Shown here: one piece after another, positions 1 through 8,059 of the stretch
Layout of the letters: every line of letters begins with the position of its first letter
Position numbering within the stretch: the first letter of the stretch is position 1
NCBI GenBank assembly: GCA_035630615.1
Contig: DASQKI010000005.1
Span: 1 to 64,000, forward strand
Length of the DNA stretch: 64,000 nucleotides
Reading direction: 5' to 3'
Origin: DATFRX01 sp035630615
GTDB taxonomy: Bacteria; Actinomycetota; Actinomycetes; Propionibacteriales; Nocardioidaceae
Made by a program: the position numbers and the translations under genes
The notes under the pieces: generated by a model
Seen by the model: the letters and a program-made list of their open reading frames with translations, nothing else
Databases searched by the model: none
Told to the model about the DNA's origin: nothing

Positions 1-280
1 TCTGGACGTACGGCATGTTCGCCCGGGTCGCCTCGGAGACGACGGGCTCCTGCGCCTGCTTCTTGGTGCCCACGAACAGGACCTGGTCGCCCCGGGCGAC
101 GGTCTCGAGGACGGCCTCAAGGGCGACGTCCAGGCGCTGGACGGTCTGGGCCAGGTCGATGATGTGGATCCCGTTGCGCTCCGCGAAGATGTACTCGCGC
201 ATCTTCGGGTTCCAGCGCCGGGTCTGGTGCCCGAAATGTACGCCGCTCTCCAGGAGCTGGCGCATCGTCACTACGGCCAT
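1..280 (-). CDS. rpsB: 30S ribosomal protein S2 (N-terminal part, runs off the window)
   Basis: This encodes the first 93 residues of ribosomal protein S2, a small-subunit protein needed for S1/mRNA docking and late 30S assembly. The protein begins MAVVTMRQLLESGVHFGHQ and continues through WNPKMREYIF and the NGIHIIDL block, which are hallmarks of the S2 family. The start ATG (280-278) is preceded by a strong GAGGAGG Shine-Dalgarno sequence. The gene is cut by the window edge and would normally be followed by tsf. Its usual actinobacterial neighbour, the M23 peptidase gene, is displaced here to 11404 by a polyamine gene block. Identification is certain. Confidence 0.97.
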   Translation of the reverse strand, partial: MAVVTMRQLLESGVHFGHQTRRWNPKMREYIFAERNGIHIIDLAQTVQRLDVALEAVLETVARGDQVLFVGTKKQAQEPVVSEATRANMPYVQ

Positions 281-460
281 TGCCGTATGCCTCCTCATAG
301 GCGCCGGGTCGGCGCGCCCATCGTGGTTAGCCGCACCGACGGCTGTCGCCGGTGCCCTGACGCCCGACACGCGCTCCACCTGTATGAGGACCACGGAACG
401 CGTCCAGCCGGAGCTGGTCGCGGGCGTGCGAAGTCAGCCTCGACCGAGGCTGCTGCCGCC

Positions 461-466
461 AGTGTA
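461..466 (-). promoter_or_regulatory. Candidate -10 element of the rpsB promoter
   Basis: On the minus strand the hexamer TACACT lies about 180 nt upstream of the rpsB start, in the 229-bp space between rpsB and the amidohydrolase gene. It fits the actinobacterial TANNNT -10 consensus, but the -35 region is poor. It would give rpsB a long 5' leader. I see no clear riboswitch or known ribosomal-protein leader in it. Confidence 0.4.
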
Positions 467-509
467 CGCGATCGCGCCGGCCCCAATCACATCGCGAAGG
501 CCGCTCAGC

Positions 510-2147
510 TCACTTCGCAAAGACCTCGGCGCCCTCGACGTACGTGGCGACGACGCGGGTGTCGGCGATCCGCTCCGGCGCCCCGTCGAACGGGTCGCGG
601 TCGAGCACGGCGAGATCGGCCACGCGACCGACCTCGACGGCGCCGGCCTCGTCGAGATGGGCGACCCGCGCCGAACCCGCCGTGTAGGCGGTCAGCGCCG
701 TCGCCAAGTCGAGTCGCTGCTCCGGCAAGAACACCGGCGCGCCGGGTTCGTCCCCCGGGAGGCGGCGGTTGACCGCGACGTGAATGCCCTCGAGCGGATT
801 CGGACTGCTGACCGGCCAGTCGCTGCCGGCGGCGAGCCGGACACCGGCGTCGCGCAACGCGGCGAAGGGGTATTGCCACGACGCGCGGGGCTCGCCGAGG
901 TACGGCAGGGTCAGCTCGTCCATCTGCGGCTCGTGGGCGGCCCAGAGCGGCTGCATGTTCGCTGTCACGTCGAGCACCGCGAAGCGAGGCACGTCGTCGG
1001 GGTGGATGACCTGGATGTGCGCGATGTGATGTCGTCGGTCGCCCGGCGGGTTGGTCCACGCCGCCGCGGCGAAGGCATCGAGCGCCTCGCGTACGGCTCG
1101 GTCGCCGATCGCGTGTACGTGCACCTGGAAGTCGTCGGCTTCGAGCGCCGTCACGTACTCCTTCAACGCCGTCGGATCGACGAACGACAGTCCGGTGTTG
1201 TCGGTGCGTCCGCCGTCGGCGTCGAGGTAGGGCTCGAGCATCCCGGCCGTGTAGTTCTCGACGATCCCGTCCTGCATGATCTTGACGCTCGTCGCCCGGA
1301 AGCGGCCGGCCTGCAGCCGCTCGCGTCGAGCCCGGAGATCCACGATCTGCTCGGCGCCCCGATCGCGGTGCCACCACAGGGCGCCGGTGACCCGCGCGGT
1401 GAGTCGGCCACTCGATGCGGCGTCGAAATACACGTCGGCGATGTCGCTGATGTTGGCGTACTCGCCGATGATCGCGTCCTGCCAGCCGGTGATGCCGAGC
1501 GAGTGGAGGTACGCCTGGGCGCCGAGCAGCGAGGTCATCCACTCGTCGTACGTCGGCTCCGGCACGAGCCGTCCGACGAGATCCATCGCGCCCTCGTGGA
1601 GCGTGCCGCCGGGGCGGCCGTCGGTGTCGCGCTCGAGCCGGCCGTCGGCGGGATCGGGTGTCGTGGCGTCGATACCGGCCAGCGCCAGGGCGCGCGAGTT
1701 TGCCCAGGCGCCGTGGTGGTCGCGGTTGGGTAAGAACACCGGCCGATCGGGCACGATTGCGTCGAGCTCGGCGGCCTGAGGCCATCCCCCATCGAACGCC
1801 GCCATGCTCCAACCGCCGCCGGTGATCCACTCCGCGTCGGCGTTGGCCTCGGCATAGGTCCGGATCGCGTCGAGGTAGGCCTCACGGGTGTCGAACTCGG
1901 TCAGGTCGCACCGCAAGCGTTCGAGTCCGCCCTGGACCGGGTGCGTGTGGGCGTCGACGAACCCCGGCAAGAGCAGCCCTCCCGCTAGGTCGACGACGCG
2001 GGTGCCCGGCCCCGCAAGATCGCGGACCTCGTCACCGCCGACGGCCACGATCCGCCCGTCGCGGACGGCGACCGCACCGTCGAAGGCCGCTCTCCCGTCG
2101 GCGGCGAAGATCCGGCCGCCGGCAAACACCACATCGGGTCGGTCCAT
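510..2147 (-). CDS. YtcJ-like metal-dependent amidohydrolase
   Basis: A 545-residue amidohydrolase of the YtcJ/imidazolonepropionase-like group. It has the N-terminal beta-sandwich, then the HTH metal motif (H67, H69 in VDAHTHP), the VKIMQDG lysine strand, the histidine motifs HVHAIGDRA and HHIAHIQ, and the aspartate in AAGSDWPV. These groups would hold one or two metal ions and hydrolyse a C-N bond of an unknown small substrate in the cytoplasm. The start at 2147 is chosen because a strong AAGGAGGAG site sits just upstream. The reading frame stays open further up, but only through the 44-bp palindromic repeat. It lies 77 bp after the agmatinase-family gene in the same direction, so a role in guanidino or amine catabolism is plausible but unproven. 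Confidence 0.88.
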   Translation of the reverse strand: MDRPDVVFAGGRIFAADGRAAFDGAVAVRDGRIVAVGGDEVRDLAGPGTRVVDLAGGLLLPGFVDAHTHPVQGGLERLRCDLTEFDTREAYLDAIRTYAEANADAEWITGGGWSMAAFDGGWPQAAELDAIVPDRPVFLPNRDHHGAWANSRALALAGIDATTPDPADGRLERDTDGRPGGTLHEGAMDLVGRLVPEPTYDEWMTSLLGAQAYLHSLGITGWQDAIIGEYANISDIADVYFDAASSGRLTARVTGALWWHRDRGAEQIVDLRARRERLQAGRFRATSVKIMQDGIVENYTAGMLEPYLDADGGRTDNTGLSFVDPTALKEYVTALEADDFQVHVHAIGDRAVREALDAFAAAAWTNPPGDRRHHIAHIQVIHPDDVPRFAVLDVTANMQPLWAAHEPQMDELTLPYLGEPRASWQYPFAALRDAGVRLAAGSDWPVSSPNPLEGIHVAVNRRLPGDEPGAPVFLPEQRLDLATALTAYTAGSARVAHLDEAGAVEVGRVADLAVLDRDPFDGAPERIADTRVVATYVEGAEVFAK

Positions 2148-2170
2148 CCGTACTCCTCCTTCGAACGATG

Positions 2171-2214
2171 TTGTCAGGCACATGTTGAGCCAGGGCTCCA
2201 TATGTGCCTGACAA
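2171..2214. repeat. 44-bp oriented palindromic repeat, copy A
   Basis: Imperfect palindrome with 21-bp arms and a 2-bp centre. The left arm starts TTGTCAGGCACATGTTGAGC and the right arm, read in reverse complement, starts TTGTCAGGCACATATGGAGC. The arms differ at two positions. It shares sequence, length and arm asymmetry with copies at 24493, 25192 and 61637. It lies between the agmatinase-family gene and the amidohydrolase gene, with its edge about 10 nt from the amidohydrolase Shine-Dalgarno sequence. Confidence 0.9.
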
Positions 2215-2224
2215 GTCCTCTCGG

Positions 2225-3217
2225 TCAGCGGCCCTCGAGGAGCGGACCCGCAGGATCATGGTCGAGCCCGTGACGGGCCGCGGCCAACCCGGACAGCGCC
2301 TCGAGAACGACTCGGTTGGCGAGGTAGGCCGTGAGCTCGGCGTGGTCGTACGGCGGCGACACCTCGACCACGTCGACGCCGACGACCGGCAGCTCGAGGC
2401 AGATCCGACGGACTGCGTCGAGTAGTTGCCGCGCCGACAATCCGCCCGGCTCCGGCGTCCCCGTGCCGGGCGCGTGCGCCGGATCGCACACGTCGATGTC
2501 GACCGACAAGAAGACGCCCTCGCACTCGTCGGTCGCGATGCCGAACGACTCGCCCAGACATGCCTCGAGTCCGCGCGCGACGATCTCGGTCATCTCATAG
2601 GACCGCATCCGCTGCTCGGCCATCCACGCGAGTGTCGGCGGCTCGGGCCAGTAGCCGCGCAACCCGATCTGCAGGAACCGATCGCCGCGGAGTGCGCCGG
2701 ACTCGATCAGCCGCCGCATCGGCTGCCCGTGCCCGTACAGCGACCCGAACGCGACGTCGCCGGTGTCGGCATGCGCGTCGAAGTGGAGCATCGAGACTCG
2801 ACCGAATCCGAAGTGTCGCGCGACCCCCGTCGCGTCCGGGAGCGTGATCGTGTGGTCGCCGCCGAGCACCATCGGGATCGCTCCGGAGGCAGTCACGGTG
2901 TGCACCGCATCCTCGAGCGCCGCGATCGCGGACTGGACGTCGCCGGAGTACATCTCGACGTCGCCGGCGTCGTAGACGGTGAGATCGCGCAGCGCGTCGA
3001 CACGGAGCGCCAGGTGCGGCCGCGACCCGTCCTGCGGCAGGTAGCAGGCCTGCCGGATCGCCATCGGTCCGAAACGTGCTCCGGGCCGGTGCGACGTCCC
3101 GCCGTCGAACGGCGCACCCACGATGACGACGTCGGCGTCGGCGTACGAGTCGGCGCTGGCCAGATCGCAGCGCGGGACGCCGAGGAACGTCAGGTCCGGA
3201 CCAAACAGAGCAGGCAT
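2225..3217 (-). CDS. Agmatinase-family ureohydrolase
   Basis: A 330-residue arginase/agmatinase-fold enzyme that cleaves a guanidino group to release urea. All binuclear manganese ligands are visible: H122 in GGDHTI, then D147, H149 and D151 in HFDAHAD, and D240 and D242 in SVDIDVCDP. The GTGTPEPGG block is typical of agmatinase and guanidinobutyrase rather than arginase. The start has an AGGAGG site. It is divergent from the class III aminotransferase and close to a polyamine importer, so agmatine to putrescine or 4-guanidinobutyrate to 4-aminobutyrate are the likeliest reactions. Family members also include guanidine and proclavaminate hydrolases, so the exact substrate is open. Confidence 0.92.
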   Translation of the reverse strand: MPALFGPDLTFLGVPRCDLASADSYADADVVIVGAPFDGGTSHRPGARFGPMAIRQACYLPQDGSRPHLALRVDALRDLTVYDAGDVEMYSGDVQSAIAALEDAVHTVTASGAIPMVLGGDHTITLPDATGVARHFGFGRVSMLHFDAHADTGDVAFGSLYGHGQPMRRLIESGALRGDRFLQIGLRGYWPEPPTLAWMAEQRMRSYEMTEIVARGLEACLGESFGIATDECEGVFLSVDIDVCDPAHAPGTGTPEPGGLSARQLLDAVRRICLELPVVGVDVVEVSPPYDHAELTAYLANRVVLEALSGLAAARHGLDHDPAGPLLEGR

Positions 3218-3381
3218 GATCCTCCTACGGATTTCGCAGCATTAGACCTCTGTGAGTAACGGTATGGCAAGTGTTAGCCAACCGTAGCCACGGATTCACT
3301 TGAAGTACGAGAGCGGCCCACGGCAGAATGAGTCACGAGCCGGTCACCCCAAGTACCCGGCACCCCATCATGAGGTGAGAG
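3218..3381. promoter_or_regulatory. Divergent promoter region of ureohydrolase and aminotransferase genes
   Basis: A 164-bp intergenic region serves two divergent genes of the same apparent pathway. It is less GC-rich than its surroundings. The aminotransferase start is preceded by GAGGTGAGAG. A loosely symmetric TGGCAAGTGTTAGCCA lies near 3266-3281 and could be an operator, but the symmetry is weak. No promoter hexamers stand out clearly. Confidence 0.3.
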
Positions 3382-4770
3382 ATGACCTCCGCGACCACTC
3401 CTGGCGACGACTTCGCGGCACTGCAATCGGCGGCCAAGCAACACCTGTGGATGCATTTCACCCGGCACTCCGCGTATGACTCGGACGACGTGCCGACCAT
3501 CGTGCGTGGCGACGGGGTGCATGTCTACGACGCCCAGGGTCGGCGTTATCTCGACGGTCTGGCCGGATTGTTCGTCGTCCAGGTGGGCCACGGCCGGGCC
3601 GAGCTGGCGGACGCCGCCGCGAAGCAGGCGCAGGAGCTGGCGTTCTTCCCACTGTGGTCCTACGCGCATCCGAAGGCGATCGAGCTGGCCGACCGGTTGG
3701 CGGAGGCGGCGCCGGGCGATCTCAATCGAGTCTTCTTCACCTCCGGTGGCGGGGAGGCCGTCGAGTCGGCCTGGAAGCTCGCCAAGCAGTACTTCAAGCT
3801 CACCGGCAAGCCGACCAAGCACAAGGTGATCAGCCGCTCCATCGCTTACCACGGCACACCGCACGGCGCCCTGTCGATCACGGGACTCGCCGAGTACAAG
3901 ACACCCTTCGAGCCGCTCGTGCCGAGCACCCTCCAGGTGCCCAACACCAACTTCTACCGCGCGCCCGAGCATGGAGACGACCTCGAGGCCTTCGGCCAGT
4001 GGGCGGCCAACCGGATCGCAGAGGCGATCGAGTTCGCCGGGCCGGAAACGGTCGCGGCGGTGTTCTTGGAGCCGGTGCAAAACGCGGGCGGCTGCTTCCC
4101 GCCACCACCGGGCTACTTCCAGCGGGTCCGCGAGATCTGCGACGAGTACGACGTGCTGCTGGTGTCCGACGAGGTGATCTGCGCCTTCGGCCGGCTCGGG
4201 CACATGTTCGCCTCCGATCGCTACGGCTACGAGCCCGACATCATCACGTGCGCGAAGGGACTGACGTCCGGCTACGCGCCGCTCGGGGCGATGCTCGCAT
4301 CGGAGCGACTGTTCGAGCCGTTCGCCCATGGCCCCGATATGTTCACCCACGGCTATACCTTCGGCGGCCACCCGGTGTCGACCGCGGTCGCGCTGGCCAA
4401 CCTCGACATCTTCGAGCGGGAGCAGATCTTCGAGCACGTCCGCGAGACCGAGGCGGCTTTCCGAGCGACGTTGGAGAAGCTCTACGACCTCCCGATCATC
4501 GGCGACGTCCGCGGAGACGGCTTCTTCTACGGCATCGAGATGGTCAAGGACAAGGCGACGAAGGAGACGTTCAACGACGACGAGTCCGAACGCCTCCTTC
4601 GTGGGTTCTTGTCGAAGGCGCTGTTCGAGGCCGGGCTCTACTGCCGAGCCGACGACCGTGGCGACCCAGTCGTGCAGTTGGCGCCGCCGCTGATCGCGAC
4701 TCAGGAGCACATCGACGAGATGGAGCAGATCCTGCGCTCGGTTTTCACCGAGGCCTGGAGTCGGCTCTAG
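3382..4770 (+). CDS. Class III aminotransferase, probably for putrescine or another omega-amine
   Basis: A 462-residue fold-type I, class III PLP aminotransferase that moves a terminal amino group from a diamine or omega-amino acid to a keto acid. The PLP-binding lysine is K292 in the CAKGLTSGYAPLG segment. The cofactor aspartate lies in VLLVSDEVICAFGR, and the phosphate-binding loop is TSGGGEAVESAWK. Length and these segments match the omega-amino acid:pyruvate and putrescine:pyruvate (SpuC-like) branch. It is divergent from the agmatinase-family gene and convergent with the importer operon, which supports putrescine to 4-aminobutyraldehyde. 4-Aminobutyrate transamination is the main alternative. 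Confidence 0.9.
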   Translation: MTSATTPGDDFAALQSAAKQHLWMHFTRHSAYDSDDVPTIVRGDGVHVYDAQGRRYLDGLAGLFVVQVGHGRAELADAAAKQAQELAFFPLWSYAHPKAIELADRLAEAAPGDLNRVFFTSGGGEAVESAWKLAKQYFKLTGKPTKHKVISRSIAYHGTPHGALSITGLAEYKTPFEPLVPSTLQVPNTNFYRAPEHGDDLEAFGQWAANRIAEAIEFAGPETVAAVFLEPVQNAGGCFPPPPGYFQRVREICDEYDVLLVSDEVICAFGRLGHMFASDRYGYEPDIITCAKGLTSGYAPLGAMLASERLFEPFAHGPDMFTHGYTFGGHPVSTAVALANLDIFEREQIFEHVRETEAAFRATLEKLYDLPIIGDVRGDGFFYGIEMVKDKATKETFNDDESERLLRGFLSKALFEAGLYCRADDRGDPVVQLAPPLIATQEHIDEMEQILRSVFTEAWSRL

Positions 4771-4807
4771 AGTCGGCAGGTCCGTTGCCGAGTCCGAGCA
4801 AAGAAGA

Positions 4808-4848
4808 GACCAGGGTTCCCCGAGCGATGCCCGGGGAACCCTGGTCTG
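4808..4848 (+). terminator. Strong hairpin after the aminotransferase gene
   Basis: A perfect 16-bp inverted repeat (AGACCAGGGTTCCCCG and its complement) with a 9-nt loop starts 37 bp after the aminotransferase stop. It lies between convergent genes, as a bidirectional terminator would. There is no U-tract, which is common for actinobacterial hairpin terminators. Confidence 0.75.
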
Positions 4849-4948
4849 TCAGTCGTCACCCGGCAGCGCGCCTTCGTCACTGTAGGAACGCGTGACCACC
4901 CGCACGCGAAACAGGTCGAATCTTGTGAATCCCTCCGTGCGATAACTG

Positions 4949-5068
4949 GGATGCCGCCGCCCGAGATGAGTCCGGGGGCATCCGCCCGTTACCTAGAAGG
5001 CTTTCAGCCAAGACGGGTCCCGCGATGTCCTCTTAGGTCCACAGATCGTCGGACCACATACCCTTTTC
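4949..5068 (+). other. Series of three hairpins in a 388-bp gene-free gap; possible structured RNA
   Basis: The gap 4771-5158 lies between two convergent genes. After the terminator it holds three consecutive stem-loops: GGATGCC (4949-4955) with GGCATCC (4977-4983); CCCGT (4985-4989) with ACGGG (5013-5017), enclosing GGCT/AGCC; and GGTCC (5036-5040) with GGACC (5051-5055), then CCCTTTTCT. The strand is chosen because of that T-run. It matches no RNA family I can name. It may be an sRNA, a 3' UTR structure, or chance pairing in GC-rich DNA. Confidence 0.3.
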
Positions 5069-5158
5069 TGAGGGCAACGGACCTCAGTTTGTCCCGAATT
5101 GCAAATCTCGCGTAACACAACGGAGTTCACGAACGATGTAATACTGCCCGCGCGTTCG

Positions 5159-5974
5159 TCAGCCCGTCGCACGCGCCCGACGGCGCGGCAACGTCGCCGC
5201 CACCACGATGAGGACCGAGATCGCGAACATCGCCGTTCCGATGACGTTGATCTGCATCGGGATGTCGCGCTGCGCCGAGCCCCAGACGAACATCGGGAAC
5301 GTCACCTCGTTGCCCGCGTTGAGGTTGGTGATGATGAAGTCGTCGAACGACAGCGAGAACGCCAGCAGCGCCGCGCCGAGTATGCCCGGGAACACCAGCG
5401 GGAACGTCACTCGCCAGAACGTCTGCCATTCGTTGGCGTAGAGGTCCATGGCGGCTTGCTCGAGCCGTGAGTCGAGCCCGGATAGTCGAGCCTTGACGGT
5501 GACGACGACGAACGACAGGCAGAACATGATGTGCGCGATCAGGATCGTCCAGAAGCCAAGTGAGCCACTGAATCCCGTGCCGACGAACAACGCCAACAGC
5601 GACGACCCCATCACGATCTCGGGAGTAGCCATCGGCAGGAAGATCAGCAGGTTCGACGTCGAGCGTCCGGCGAACCGATGACGGACCATCGCGAATGCCA
5701 TCAGCGTGCCGAGGGCCGTCGCTCCGAGCGTGGCGAGCACCCCGATCTCGAGGCTGACCTTGACCGCGTTGCACATGCCTTCGGGCTCGCACGGGTTGGC
5801 CCAGTTGTGCAGAGTGAAGCCATCGAACTGATAGGTGAGCCGGGCCTCCGGAGCGTTGAAGCTCATCAACACGACGACAGCAATCGGGACGAACGTGTAG
5901 GCGAGCACCAACAGCCCGATGAGCAGGATCAGGTGGTTGGAGAACCAACGTCCGGTCCGCGACAGCGTACTCAT
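5159..5974 (-). CDS. potC: Spermidine/putrescine-type ABC transporter permease, PotC-like
   Basis: A 271-residue inner-membrane permease with about six hydrophobic segments, the first at residues 14-36. The cytoplasmic EAA-type loop, here EQAAMDLYANEWQTFWRVTFP, couples the channel to the ATPase. Its length and the FDDFIITNL stretch match PotC. It is the last gene of the potD-potA-potB-potC operon and overlaps potB by ATGA, implying translational coupling. Together the four genes would import a polyamine or related cation. Substrate cannot be read from the permease. Confidence 0.9.
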   Translation of the reverse strand: MSTLSRTGRWFSNHLILLIGLLVLAYTFVPIAVVVLMSFNAPEARLTYQFDGFTLHNWANPCEPEGMCNAVKVSLEIGVLATLGATALGTLMAFAMVRHRFAGRSTSNLLIFLPMATPEIVMGSSLLALFVGTGFSGSLGFWTILIAHIMFCLSFVVVTVKARLSGLDSRLEQAAMDLYANEWQTFWRVTFPLVFPGILGAALLAFSLSFDDFIITNLNAGNEVTFPMFVWGSAQRDIPMQINVIGTAMFAISVLIVVAATLPRRRARATG

Positions 5975-6876
5975 AGCAGCTCCTCCGTCCCGGCCCGACG
6001 GACGTAAAAGAGCACCATGCCCACGATCAACACCATCAGAACGAGCGACAGTGCCGCCGCGTCCGGGTAGTTGTTGCCACCGCCGAAGTAGCTCTGAATC
6101 ACGTTGCCGATCATGCTGTCGCTCGGCCGCCCGAGCAGTTCGGCGTTGATGAAGTCGCCGGCCGCCGGGATGAACGTCAGCAGCGTGCCGGCGACGACGC
6201 CTGGCATCGACAGCGGCACCGTCACCTTGGCGAAACCGCGGATCGGCGACGCGTACAGGTCGCTCGCGGCCTCGATCAGCCGGGGGTCGATCTTTTCCAA
6301 ACTGGCGTACAGCGGCAGCACCATGAACGGCAAGAAGTTGTACGTCAGGCCGGTGACGACCGCGAAGGGCGTATTGAGCAGCCGGCCGTCGGCGCCCAGG
6401 ATGTGCAGGGTCTGCAAGGTCTCGACGACGAAGCCGTTGTCAGCGAGGATCAGCTGCCAGGAGATCGTCCGGATCAAGAAGCTGGTGAAGAACGGCGCGA
6501 TCACCAAGACCAGCATGAGGTTCTTCCACCGACCCGCCTTGAACGCGATCGCGTACGCCAGTGGATAACCCATCAGCAGACAGAAGAGCGTCGCCAGACC
6601 GCCGAACAAGAACGACCGGAGAAGGGGTTGCCAGTTTTCGGTGATGGCGGTGTTGAAGTTGCTCCACTCCCAGGTCATCTCGTAGCCCGAGAAGACCGTG
6701 CCCGCCGGATCGTAGAGGCTGGTTGCGACGAGGGAGTAGAAGGGCACCAGGAAGAACAGGGCGAGCCACACGAGGCCGGGCAGGATCAGTAGATAGCCGG
6801 TGTAACGACGCCGCCCTATCGGCTCTTCGGCTTCGGCCGGCTCGGGCTCAGTGCCGACCTCGGTCACCGCACTCAC
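5971..6876 (-). CDS. potB: Spermidine/putrescine-type ABC transporter permease, PotB-like
   Basis: A 301-residue permease that pairs with PotC. A hydrophilic tail of about 25 residues precedes the first membrane span (TGYLLILPGLVWLALFF). The EAA loop reads EAASDLYASPIRGFAKVTVP. The start is a GTG at 6876 that overlaps the potA stop as GTGA. The frame is open further upstream, but that part is antisense-like composition inside potA. It overlaps potC by ATGA at the other end, so potA, potB and potC appear translationally coupled. Confidence 0.9.
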   Translation of the reverse strand: MSAVTEVGTEPEPAEAEEPIGRRRYTGYLLILPGLVWLALFFLVPFYSLVATSLYDPAGTVFSGYEMTWEWSNFNTAITENWQPLLRSFLFGGLATLFCLLMGYPLAYAIAFKAGRWKNLMLVLVIAPFFTSFLIRTISWQLILADNGFVVETLQTLHILGADGRLLNTPFAVVTGLTYNFLPFMVLPLYASLEKIDPRLIEAASDLYASPIRGFAKVTVPLSMPGVVAGTLLTFIPAAGDFINAELLGRPSDSMIGNVIQSYFGGGNNYPDAAALSLVLMVLIVGMVLFYVRRAGTEELL

Positions 6877-8054
6877 GGCGCGTCGTCCACCGTCTCGACA
6901 CCGGCCGTCGCGTCCTGTTCGGCGTCGAGGACGAAGGTGTGCGGCCGGGCCCAGTGCAGATCCACCGACGTCCCCGGCGCCAGGACCGGTCGGGCACCGG
7001 TGTTCTGCTCGAAGATGTTCAGCTCCTCCCCCCATGGCATCCGAACGAGATATTGCGTACTGACGCCGATGAAGCTCGTGTCGGTGATGGTTCCGCCGCC
7101 GACCGTGTTGCCCTCGGCGTTGTCCTCCTCGCCGGCGGCTGAGATGTAGATCTTCTCGGGCCGAACGCCGACCCACACCGGTCCTTCGTGCACGTGAGCC
7201 CGCTTTTGGTCGACGCCGATCTTGCTGCCGTGCACGTCGACGAGCAACTCGCTGGTGCCACTTCCGACGACCTCACCACGGATCAGGTTGGACTGGCCGA
7301 GGAAGTTCGCGACGAAGGTGGTGGCGGGATTCTCGTAGAGCTCCGACGGCGGACCCATCTGTTCGATCACACCACTGTTCATCACGGCGATCGTGTCGGC
7401 CATCGTCATGGCCTCTTCCTGGTCGTGCGTGACGTGGACGAAAGTCAGTCCGACGTCGAGCTGGATCCGCTTCAGCTCGATCTGCATCTGGCGGCGCAGT
7501 TTGAGATCCAGGGCGCCGAGCGGTTCGTCCAGCAACAAGACCTCGGGTTCGTTGATCAGCGCTCGGGCGAGCGCCACCCGCTGCTGCTGGCCGCCGGACA
7601 GCTGGCCGGGCTTCTTGCCGGCCTGGCTGCCGAGTTCGACGAGCTCGATCATCTTGTCCACGGCGTCGTCGACGTTCTTGCGACCACGGCGCCGGAGGCC
7701 GAAAGCGATGTTGTCGAAGATCGTCAGGTGCGGGAACAACGCGTAGTTCTGGAAGACCGTGTTGACCGGCCGCTTGTACGCCCGGAGGTCGGTGACGTCG
7801 TCGTCACCGAGGTAGATCCGACCCTCCGTCGGCTCCTCGAGGCCGGCGACCATCCGAAGCGTCGTCGTCTTGCCGCACCCCGACGGACCGAGGAGGGCAA
7901 AGAACGAGCCGCGCGGCACCACGAGGTCGAGGTTTCGCACCGCGGTGAACCGGCCGAAAGCTTTGGTCAGCGACTCCAGTCGCAGGTTTCGCGATGGGTC
8001 GGGCCCTACCGTCGACGATTCATGGGCCTGCGCGGCGGCGTCGGCAGTAGTCAT
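6873..8054 (-). CDS. potA: Spermidine/putrescine-type ABC transporter ATPase, PotA-like
   Basis: A 393-residue importer ATPase that powers the PotBC channel. It shows Walker A GPSGCGKT (56-63), the Q-loop at FQNYALFP, the signature LSGGQQQ (152-158), Walker B LLLDEP (173-178) and the H-loop in HVTHDQEEA. A C-terminal TOBE/OB domain of about 120 residues, characteristic of PotA and MalK-type ATPases, follows. Start ATG 8054 lies 5 bp after the stop of the binding-protein gene. A 20-residue non-conserved N-terminus precedes the domain. Confidence 0.93.
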   Translation of the reverse strand: MTTADAAAQAHESSTVGPDPSRNLRLESLTKAFGRFTAVRNLDLVVPRGSFFALLGPSGCGKTTTLRMVAGLEEPTEGRIYLGDDDVTDLRAYKRPVNTVFQNYALFPHLTIFDNIAFGLRRRGRKNVDDAVDKMIELVELGSQAGKKPGQLSGGQQQRVALARALINEPEVLLLDEPLGALDLKLRRQMQIELKRIQLDVGLTFVHVTHDQEEAMTMADTIAVMNSGVIEQMGPPSELYENPATTFVANFLGQSNLIRGEVVGSGTSELLVDVHGSKIGVDQKRAHVHEGPVWVGVRPEKIYISAAGEEDNAEGNTVGGGTITDTSFIGVSTQYLVRMPWGEELNIFEQNTGARPVLAPGTSVDLHWARPHTFVLDAEQDATAGVETVDDAP

Positions 8055-8059
8055 GGCGA

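Noticed and set aside
15..1733. A 572-codon plus-strand open frame covering rpsB and the amidohydrolase gene
   Set aside because: Antisense shadow of two well-identified genes; no motif and no start signal.
4880..5060. A tRNA or known riboswitch in the gap
   Set aside because: A GGTCGAATC stretch resembles a T-loop but no cloverleaf can be drawn. The hairpins do not match ykkC, TPP, cobalamin or SAM elements that I can check by eye, and no gene lies downstream.
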